The position numbers were made by a program, and so were the translations under genes. DNA of 10,204 nucleotides from Planctomycetota bacterium (GTDB lineage Bacteria > Planctomycetota > UBA8742 > SKZP01 > JAIOTL01), in assembly GCA_021106775.1 (NCBI GenBank), contig JAIOTL010000455.1, forward strand, positions 1-10,204, in the 5' to 3' direction. This document shows, in pieces, positions 1 through 5,364 of the stretch; within the stretch, counting starts at the first letter, position 1; the number at the start of each line of letters is the position of its first letter. The notes under the pieces were generated by a model. The model was not told the origin of the DNA. It did not search any database and was given only the letters and a program-made list of their open reading frames with translations.

Positions 1-48
1 CAAAATTCTCTCATACATAGAAAGCAGTTTCTTAGACTCTATCTCTCA
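1..48 (-). pseudogene. Orphaned C-terminal tail of the glycosyltransferase, after the in-frame TGA
   Basis: Read on the minus strand in the frame of the upstream glycosyltransferase, these bases give stop-EIESKKLLSMYERIL, continuing past the left edge. The intact paralogue at 8278-9408 ends WEIQEAKLISIYRSILKI, so this is the conserved last helix of the same gene, separated from its body by one base change (TGG to TGA). No start codon or ribosome binding site precedes it. It may be read only by stop-codon readthrough, or not at all. Confidence 0.8.
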
Positions 49-1110
49 ATTATATTTTGTCACAACCGTTTTATGCCCATTTTCTCCCATTTGATTCGCT
101 TCATCTGGATGTTTTATTAACCAATCAATAGCTTTAGTAATCGAATTCATTTCATTTGGTTCAACAACTAAACCACATTTATTCTTGTCAACAAATTCTT
201 TCCATACTGGAAAGTTAGAACAAATAATTGGAATTTTCATATACATATACTCATAGAATTTTGTTAGTAATTTCCTAAGATTATGTTGATTATATGGAAA
301 AATTGCTAAACCACAAAGCCAATGCTCGTTATAGTATTGTGAAACAATATCCTTAAACGGTACATATTGATTTCGACCAATAAGGAACAAGTTTTTATTA
401 ATAATATCGTTATTAGATATTTTCTGATATAAAGTTTCATGGCAATATCCAACAAGATAAACACTTACATTAGATTTGTATTCAGGAATTTTAGCATGAA
501 TTAAAGCACCTCTGTTCTCAGATACTCCACCAGTGTAAAGCAGTTTATAGTTTGAAAAATCTTTTTTCTTATTATAACTTTCGCTATTCTTATGAAATGT
601 TGAAAGAGTTGGGTAGTTAAGTACTTCGGATGAATATGGAAATCTTTCTATATAGTACTTTTCTGCAATAATATTGTTAAAAATTATGGAGCAACATCTT
701 TCAAAGTAATTAAAAATAGTAGCAATAAACAATCTAAGTGTTATATTAATATATTCTTTGCTTTTTATTGAAGTTACATAATCTTCGTGGATATCATAAA
801 TGACTTTTTTTCCTAATAATTTTAGCAGCACACCTATTGGGATAAGTTCTGGGTCATGAAAATGATATAGAACTGCTTTTTGTTTCATTGCTCTTCTAAA
901 AACATACCAGGTTGTTTTGAGCATGCGCTGAAGTCTGTTTTTTGGCGGGGGTACAGCAAGTATTTTTATTCCGTCAACAACCTCATTTTTATCATGTGGA
1001 GCGATTAAACTTACATCAAATCCTGCTTTGTGGAGAGATTTACATTCCTTATGAAATATTCTCACATCAAAAGTAGGATGAACTGAAGTCATATGTACTA
1101 TTTTTTTCAT
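46..1110 (-). CDS. Glycosyltransferase (GT4-like), C-terminus cut by a nonsense codon
   Basis: Predicted cytoplasmic GT-B glycosyltransferase that adds a sugar to a lipid-linked polysaccharide intermediate; donor and acceptor are unknown. The 354 residues contain YHFHDPELIPIG (about residues 82-93) and VIYDIHEDY (about 103-111) in the N-terminal domain. The C-terminal domain has LLYTGG, then KFYEYMYMKIPIICS, then CGLVVEPNEM, a nucleotide-sugar-binding layout seen in GT4 relatives. It is about 70-75% identical by eye to the protein at 8278-9408. The ATG is 2 nt after the stop of the upstream polymerase gene, with only a weak GGGA ahead, so it is probably translationally coupled and last in the leftward operon. 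Oddity: the protein ends ...TKYN at TGA (46-48), where the paralogue has YNWEIQ encoded with TGG. The frame after the TGA still reads EIESKKLLSMYERIL. The missing piece is the C-terminal helix that normally packs back on the N-domain, so activity may be reduced or lost. Confidence 0.88.
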   Translation of the reverse strand: MKKIVHMTSVHPTFDVRIFHKECKSLHKAGFDVSLIAPHDKNEVVDGIKILAVPPPKNRLQRMLKTTWYVFRRAMKQKAVLYHFHDPELIPIGVLLKLLGKKVIYDIHEDYVTSIKSKEYINITLRLFIATIFNYFERCCSIIFNNIIAEKYYIERFPYSSEVLNYPTLSTFHKNSESYNKKKDFSNYKLLYTGGVSENRGALIHAKIPEYKSNVSVYLVGYCHETLYQKISNNDIINKNLFLIGRNQYVPFKDIVSQYYNEHWLCGLAIFPYNQHNLRKLLTKFYEYMYMKIPIICSNFPVWKEFVDKNKCGLVVEPNEMNSITKAIDWLIKHPDEANQMGENGHKTVVTKYN

Positions 1111-1112
1111 GT

Positions 1113-2366
1113 TTATCCCATGTCTGTTTTTATAATTTTTGACTTATCTTGAAAATTTGAATTGAGAACAAAGCCATAAATCATAAAATATGCAATAGTA
1201 ATACCGTTTCCGTAAACATTGATGACATTCTCAGCCATTGAAAGAGTAACAATTCCAACCATAATAATTAATGGACCTGGAGCATATTTATTAAAATGGT
1301 ATTCTCTTTTATAATATTTATATGCATGATAAAATCCCAGAATAATGATATATATATATATTAGCGCTGCAATTATACCATATGAGCCAAGGAAGTTTAT
1401 AAAAGAACTATGTGCTGAACCCTTAATACCATAATCATCGGTTCCTGTGCCAAAATAATGTTCACCATGCCCTAAAATTTGCATCTCATTTACAACAGGT
1501 AACCATTTTTTCTCATACCTACCTGTAAGAATAATATCTCTTTCAATACTAAGCTCAGTTTTTTCTTTAATACCTGAAAATGTTTTTTCTATTTGAGTTT
1601 GAATATCATATCCTGTAAATGTAAAAATCAAATAAAACCCAATTATACTTGCAAACAAGCAAAAAACAAAAAAAGTAAAAAATACTCCTATTTTCTTATT
1701 TGATTGGTTAATGTAAAAGTAAAAAAACGTCAAAAACATCAATACTATTGATATAGTGCTTGTTCTAGACTTTGTTAGAATTGTTGCTAAAAATGTTCCA
1801 AAACCAACTATAATTAAAAAGAAGTTTATAAAATTAATTCTTTTTACTAAACCTAAAAGAAGAAATAGTGTTGCTGCAAAAAGAGAGGCACATAACATTC
1901 CCATTTGATTTGGATTTTCATATACCCCCACAAACCCAGTAGAAATTGGATTCGTTATTAATGACCATAATAAAACAGATAAACTTGAAATAAACAAAGA
2001 AACTGGAATTATTAGAATGTTATTTGTAACAAATTTTGGTACTGCTAAAAAATACACTAATGGTACAAATATCAAAAACCATATTCCCGATAGTATTTGA
2101 CGATTTGATTCATTTATTGCTGCAGATATTATTATTACTAATCCAAGCAAAATCCAAATAATGAAAAAATGGAACATTCTTGGATTCAATTTAATGCTTA
2201 AAATATCTGACACAATTAATAATATTGCAAAGCTGCCAATTCCAACATACCATCTCATTGGGATTGGAATCGGCAATTGAGCGATAAATATAATTGCACC
2301 AATTACAAATATAGGAAAAATAATCGATTTCTTTCTTTCCGGTTTCAATAAATCTAAATATCTCAT
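1113..2366 (-). CDS. O-antigen polymerase/ligase-like membrane protein (Wzy/WaaL family)
   Basis: Integral inner-membrane protein of 417 residues, likely joining repeat units on undecaprenyl carrier (Wzy) or ligating glycan to an acceptor (WaaL); sequence alone does not separate the two. It has about eleven or twelve hydrophobic segments, with one large hydrophilic loop at about residues 255-330, as is typical of the family. Recognisable motifs are ENPNQMG, TKSRTS, ILTGRYEKKW at the start of the large loop, GHGEHYF, and AHSSFINFLGSYG leading into the last membrane helices. The ATG at 2364-2366 (MRYLDLLK) is chosen because AAAGGAG sits 7 nt upstream; an in-frame GTG at 2400-2402 would add 12 residues that overlap this site. 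It is downstream of the barrel-protein gene (101-nt gap) and 2 nt upstream of the glycosyltransferase. Low sequence conservation is normal in this family, so specificity cannot be stated. Confidence 0.85.
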   Translation of the reverse strand: MRYLDLLKPERKKSIIFPIFVIGAIIFIAQLPIPIPMRWYVGIGSFAILLIVSDILSIKLNPRMFHFFIIWILLGLVIIISAAINESNRQILSGIWFLIFVPLVYFLAVPKFVTNNILIIPVSLFISSLSVLLWSLITNPISTGFVGVYENPNQMGMLCASLFAATLFLLLGLVKRINFINFFLIIVGFGTFLATILTKSRTSTISIVLMFLTFFYFYINQSNKKIGVFFTFFVFCLFASIIGFYLIFTFTGYDIQTQIEKTFSGIKEKTELSIERDIILTGRYEKKWLPVVNEMQILGHGEHYFGTGTDDYGIKGSAHSSFINFLGSYGIIAALIYIYIIILGFYHAYKYYKREYHFNKYAPGPLIIMVGIVTLSMAENVINVYGNGITIAYFMIYGFVLNSNFQDKSKIIKTDMG

Positions 2367-2373
2367 TCTATTG

Positions 2374-2380
2374 CTCCTTT
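2374..2380 (-). promoter_or_regulatory. Strong Shine-Dalgarno fixing the polymerase/ligase start
   Basis: Minus strand AAAGGAG followed by a 7-nt spacer and ATG at 2366-2364. It is the best ribosome binding site in the window and rules against the upstream in-frame GTG at 2402, whose reading frame would run through it. Confidence 0.8.
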
Positions 2381-2416
2381 CTTTGTTTAATATTATTAAC
2401 ACATTACTATATCTAT

Positions 2417-2443
2417 AATTATATTTGATAATTAAATATAATT
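2417..2443. repeat. Perfect AT-only inverted repeat, 10-bp arms, 7-nt loop
   Basis: AATTATATTT, then GATAATT, then the exact reverse complement AAATATAATT. It lies in the 101-nt gap between the barrel-protein stop and the polymerase start. It could form a weak A-U hairpin in the operon mRNA or be a protein-binding palindrome. There is no following T-tract and no GC in the stem, so it is not a convincing terminator. Confidence 0.5.
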
Positions 2444-2461
2444 CATAAATAATCGTGGCAA
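2433..2461 (-). promoter_or_regulatory. Possible internal sigma70-like promoter for the polymerase gene
   Basis: Minus strand TTGCCA (2461-2456), 17-nt spacer, TATTTA (2438-2433). The -10 overlaps the AT palindrome. In sequence this AT-rich such matches arise by chance, so this is only a candidate for an internal start in the gap before the polymerase gene. Confidence 0.22.
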
Positions 2462-2467
2462 GTATAT

Positions 2468-3682
2468 TTAGTCTTGTTTTTGATCATTGTACAATCTCGA
2501 TTTTGACTGACATAATAGTTCTACCATTGCTTTAATCATCCACGCTTGTCCCCATCTTGTATATGCAATTTTAGTTTTTATTTTAATAAAACCTTTTTTA
2601 TATATTCTATGTATAAACCAACCATGCTTGTTTTGCATATTATTAATTGTCCAATATACAATATTTTCCGCTATAGTTAGTAATTCTGGTTTTATTTCGC
2701 TTAATAAGGATAAACAGATTATTGCTTCTGCACAGCCGTGAATATCAATTACACTTGAATTATCTGCTTTCATTGTCGGTATACCATTATCCGTAAAGTA
2801 ATTATTCAAATAGTAATCTAGATATTTTTCACAAGCCAATTTATACATATTTCTACCAGTATTTTTCCAAAGTCCATATAAGCTTCTCATTTCATACCCA
2901 GAATGATAAATATCATTTGATCCAGAAAGCATAACATTTTTGCTCCAATAAAACAATGAACCATTCTCATTTTGATCCTCAACAGAAAACATAGCAGCTT
3001 TATTTGCAATTTCAATAAATTCTTTATTATCTATTATTTTACCAATTCGTGATAAAAATTCAGCACAAAAAAGATTAACGTTATGAACTTCGAACTGATC
3101 AAGTGGTGTATAACTAAAGCAAAAGTATTCTCCATGATAGGATCTATTTAAATCATTAATAATAAACATACAAATACTTTTGCACATATCTAGTATTTCA
3201 TCATCATGTGTAACATTATAAAGCTCTAGCAAACCATATCCGACAGTTGTAGTAGCGATACCTGATGGTGTATATTTAGGAAAATATATTTTAGATTGCC
3301 AATCATTTGGATAACCCCAGCAATGACCAGAGTTGCCTTTAACCGAATCTATTAATAATAATGTTTTACATTCCTGAGCTTTTGTTAGATAATTTGTGTT
3401 TTCAGTTAACTCATATAATTGTGCATATGAGTGTAGAAACAATCCAATACCTTTGGAATTCAAAGTCTTCTTCACTCTTAGAATTCTTCTTGTTAATTTC
3501 GGAGCTAAAGCTTCAATATTTCTAATATTTTTGTAGATAAATTTGCAAAATAGACTTTCCCTACTCAATACAAATTTATATAATTTTGTTCCCCAGACAT
3601 CTCCTTTATCCCAACCATAATAGCCGTTATTATCTATCCAGTTTTCTAAACGTTTTATGGATTCAATGATTACTTCGTTCAT
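2468..3682 (-). CDS. Cytoplasmic alpha/alpha-barrel (six-hairpin glycosidase-like) protein of a polysaccharide locus
   Basis: Protein of 404 residues with no signal peptide or membrane segment, so probably cytoplasmic. It shows about six repeats of a helical pair followed by a Gly/Trp-rich loop. Examples are HSYAQLYELTENTNYLTKAQ then GHCWGYPNDWQ, ATTTVGYGLLELY then GEYFCFSY, SGYEMRSLYGLW, HGCAEAIICLSLL then HGWFIHRIY, and a final YTRWGQAWMIKAMVELL. This pattern is that of the (alpha/alpha)6 toroid fold shared by six-hairpin glycosidases and polysaccharide lyases. From memory, relatives in polysaccharide loci are often labelled delta-aminolevulinic acid dehydratase; nothing here supports haem synthesis, so that label should not be copied. 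Acidic residues near DNQ- and HDD-type loops could be catalytic, but I cannot assign them. AAGGA lies 6 nt before the ATG. It sits between flippase and polymerase genes, suggesting a role in glycan modification or processing. Confidence 0.75.
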   Translation of the reverse strand: MNEVIIESIKRLENWIDNNGYYGWDKGDVWGTKLYKFVLSRESLFCKFIYKNIRNIEALAPKLTRRILRVKKTLNSKGIGLFLHSYAQLYELTENTNYLTKAQECKTLLLIDSVKGNSGHCWGYPNDWQSKIYFPKYTPSGIATTTVGYGLLELYNVTHDDEILDMCKSICMFIINDLNRSYHGEYFCFSYTPLDQFEVHNVNLFCAEFLSRIGKIIDNKEFIEIANKAAMFSVEDQNENGSLFYWSKNVMLSGSNDIYHSGYEMRSLYGLWKNTGRNMYKLACEKYLDYYLNNYFTDNGIPTMKADNSSVIDIHGCAEAIICLSLLSEIKPELLTIAENIVYWTINNMQNKHGWFIHRIYKKGFIKIKTKIAYTRWGQAWMIKAMVELLCQSKSRLYNDQKQD

Positions 3683-3688
3683 ATTGTA

Positions 3689-3696
3689 TCCTTTTT
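3689..3696 (-). promoter_or_regulatory. Ribosome binding site of the alpha/alpha-barrel gene
   Basis: Minus strand AAAAGGA, with 6 nt to the ATG at 3682-3680. It begins directly after the flippase stop codon (TAA at 3700-3698), so the two genes, separated by 15 nt, are clearly one transcription unit. Confidence 0.65.
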
Positions 3697-3697
3697 G

Positions 3698-4954
3698 TTA
3701 TGTCTTTTCACCTTGTGAAAAAACGTAAGATAAGAGTAAATACACTATATATATAATAGTGAAAAATACAGAAAAACAAATTAAGGCAATTTTTATATCC
3801 TTTGCTATTATTCCAATAGCAATTGATATCAAGGAAAATAGAAGAAAAAGTGAATGAAATAACAGACTCGTCTTTAATTTGCGTGCAATTAAATACATTG
3901 GTTCACCAATTGAATTAGAAAAAAATCTGAAAAACAAGAGAATAGACAATATTTGTGCGTAAACTCCCGATTCTCGCCATTTTTCACCAAATATAAAAGA
4001 AAATATATCGGGTGCCGTCAAGAATAAAATTATAAATGGAACAAAAGATATTATTACTAATTTTTTCAAAGTCTTCAAGAAAATTACTCTGCAATTGCCA
4101 TGTTTTGCATATTCACTTGCCGCTCGTTGCTTGAAAACATCAGATATTGAAACAGCAATTAAACTAACCGGTGCACCTAAAACCATTTGAGTCAAAGCAT
4201 AAAAACCTGCAATAGCTGATGTAAAGCAAATCCCAAATATTATTATTGGTAATCGATTCGCTAAAGTATTGACTAATTTTGTTAATATGTTCCATTTTGG
4301 GAAATCTTTGTATTTATTCGCTTGTTCCTTCATTCTTTTCGAGTTGATGATTTTTCTTTTGCTACCATCTTTGAACCAAATTTGACCCAACATTAGCAAA
4401 GATATTAATAAATGCCCTGAAATCAGACCGATAATCAGACCTGAAGCACCAAATTGTAAAATCCCAAATAATACACTCAGGCCAACGATAACAAATGATT
4501 TAGCAATTTTGCTGAATGCCAAGCCCCTAAATCGTTTGTTGCGTGTAAGCCAATTGCACAAAATCGTGAACAAACAAGTGAAAAACACATTAACGGGGAT
4601 GAAATATAACCAGGATGAAATTTCCTCGGTGCCGAGAAGTTTCGTGATTTGAGCATTGAAAATAAGAAAAGCAATCAAGAACAAGCCGCTTAATACGGCT
4701 GTAATTAAAACCGTCAGCGATACGATATTAACAGCGTCATCGTCTTTTTCGGGAAGAATTATCGCAGAATCATATCTACCAGTAGCTATAATGACAAGTA
4801 TGCTTGAAATCGAGACGAAAATAGCGAAAAGTCCGAAATCCTCTGGAGTGAACAAACGAGTGAGCAACGGTGAAGCGAGAACCATCAAGCCTTGTGAGAA
4901 CGCGGTCCCAATTGTTAGTATTAGCACATTGCGCTTGAATTCAGACTTGAACAT
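3698..4954 (-). CDS. wzx: Polysaccharide flippase, Wzx/MATE-type
   Basis: Inner-membrane protein of 418 residues predicted to flip lipid-linked oligosaccharide units from the cytoplasmic to the periplasmic face. About 12 hydrophobic segments run along its length. The N-terminus is typical of the family: NVLILTIGTAFSQGLMVLASPLLTRLFTPEDFG, here at residues 8-40, followed by a conserved GRYDSAIILPEKDDDA stretch. The length is normal. The ATG at 4954-4952 (MFKSEFKRNV) gives the expected N-terminus; a TTG 18 codons upstream lies in the glycosyltransferase relic and in the candidate -10 box, so I reject it. The Shine-Dalgarno is weak (GAGAAAG). It is the first gene of the leftward operon, 15 nt before the barrel gene. 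Base composition is uneven: 30 of 60 bases are G/C at 4861-4920, against 12 of 60 at 3721-3780 and 11 of 60 at 4021-4080 (hand counts). This suggests a mosaic gene. Confidence 0.88.
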   Translation of the reverse strand: MFKSEFKRNVLILTIGTAFSQGLMVLASPLLTRLFTPEDFGLFAIFVSISSILVIIATGRYDSAIILPEKDDDAVNIVSLTVLITAVLSGLFLIAFLIFNAQITKLLGTEEISSWLYFIPVNVFFTCLFTILCNWLTRNKRFRGLAFSKIAKSFVIVGLSVLFGILQFGASGLIIGLISGHLLISLLMLGQIWFKDGSKRKIINSKRMKEQANKYKDFPKWNILTKLVNTLANRLPIIIFGICFTSAIAGFYALTQMVLGAPVSLIAVSISDVFKQRAASEYAKHGNCRVIFLKTLKKLVIISFVPFIILFLTAPDIFSFIFGEKWRESGVYAQILSILLFFRFFSNSIGEPMYLIARKLKTSLLFHSLFLLFSLISIAIGIIAKDIKIALICFSVFFTIIYIVYLLLSYVFSQGEKT

Positions 4955-4980
4955 TCTTTTTCTTTCTCGCAAATCAAAAA

Positions 4981-5139
4981 TAGAAGTTTTATTGATTCCA
5001 ATTCTCAATTATACTTGGTCATTACTGCTTAACAACAACTCTTTCCAACTATTGAGCTTTGTCTGGATTTTGCAGAAACCATTGTATCGAACTCACAATA
5101 TTTATTGGTTCCAAGAGTTTTAAAAAAACAATCACCTTT
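4981..5139 (-). pseudogene. Decayed C-terminal relic of a glycosyltransferase
   Basis: This lies on the minus strand just upstream of the flippase, between no intact genes of its own. One frame (5111-5052) reads EPINIVSSIQWFLQNPDKA and then a stop. This matches EPNEMNSITKAIDWLIKHPDEA of the glycosyltransferase at 46-1110. A second frame (5028-4981) reads AVMTKYN, TGA, ELESIKLL, matching TVVTKYN, TGA, EIESKKLL of the same gene. From the PD(K/E)A alanine codon to the TGA the relic is 53 nt and the gene 54 nt, so one net base loss explains the frame change. Farther upstream, KGDC at 5139-5128 in another frame may correspond to KNKC. Eleven bases around the TGA (5003-5013) are identical to 44-54. 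The rest of the ancestral gene is not recognisable. Confidence 0.72.
5008..5035 (-). promoter_or_regulatory. Candidate promoter of the leftward flippase operon
   Basis: Minus strand TTGTTA (5035-5030), a 16-nt spacer, and a consensus TATAAT (5013-5008). A start near 5001 would leave a leader of about 45 nt to the flippase ATG at 4954. The TATAAT is the Tyr-Asn codon pair of the glycosyltransferase relic, so it is either an accidental match or a promoter made from decayed coding sequence. Confidence 0.42.
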
Positions 5140-5284
5140 CCAATAATATCGCACATTAAAGAAATATTTGAAGCAGTTTTGAATCCAAATAAAGTTTAGT
5201 TAAATGTTTCATCGACTAAATTTCTCATATTATTCAATGAGTTTCAGGAAAATTTCACACCAAAAGCAACTATCTGCCTCATTG

Positions 5285-5313
5285 TTGAAAATTATGCGAA
5301 ATCGTTGTATATG
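5285..5313 (+). promoter_or_regulatory. Candidate promoter for the rightward gene at 5365
   Basis: TTGAAA (5285-5290), a 17-nt spacer, and TATATG (5308-5313), ending about 50 nt before the ATG at 5365. It overlaps the inverted repeat at 5289-5326, which would allow a bound protein to block it. Similarity is moderate only. Confidence 0.28.
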
Positions 5314-5326
5314 TATTGCATAATTT
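5289..5326. repeat. Inverted repeat, perfect 9-bp arms with 20-nt spacer; possible operator
   Basis: AAATTATGC at 5289-5297 and its exact reverse complement GCATAATTT at 5318-5326. It is centred about 57 nt upstream of the ATG at 5365, in the divergent intergenic region. The geometry suits a dimeric regulator or a leader hairpin; in RNA a G-U and an A-U pair would extend the stem inward. The arms contain GC pairs and are less likely to be chance than the AT-only palindrome at 2417. Confidence 0.42.
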
Positions 5327-5351
5327 CCGATTAGAATAAGTGTAAATCAAC

Positions 5352-5357
5352 GAAGGA
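5352..5357 (+). promoter_or_regulatory. Shine-Dalgarno for the gene at 5365
   Basis: GAAGGA followed by a 7-nt spacer and ATG at 5365-5367. It supports the first ATG rather than the second in-frame one at residue 5. Confidence 0.65.
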
Positions 5358-5364
5358 ATGGCAA

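Noticed and set aside
46..48. TGA read as tryptophan through an altered genetic code
   Set aside because: All tryptophans in the intact genes use TGG, and the gene at 5365-6849 ends at TGA at a natural length. A genome-wide recoding is not supported.
4955..5008. Upstream TTG start that would lengthen the flippase by 18 residues
   Set aside because: The added residues lack family resemblance, fall in the relic, and the TTG is inside the candidate -10 box; the ATG at 4954 gives the usual N-terminus.
4656..5123. A plus-strand open frame of 155 codons
   Set aside because: It lies antisense to the flippase 5' part and runs into the glycosyltransferase relic; no ribosome binding site and no recognisable protein pattern.
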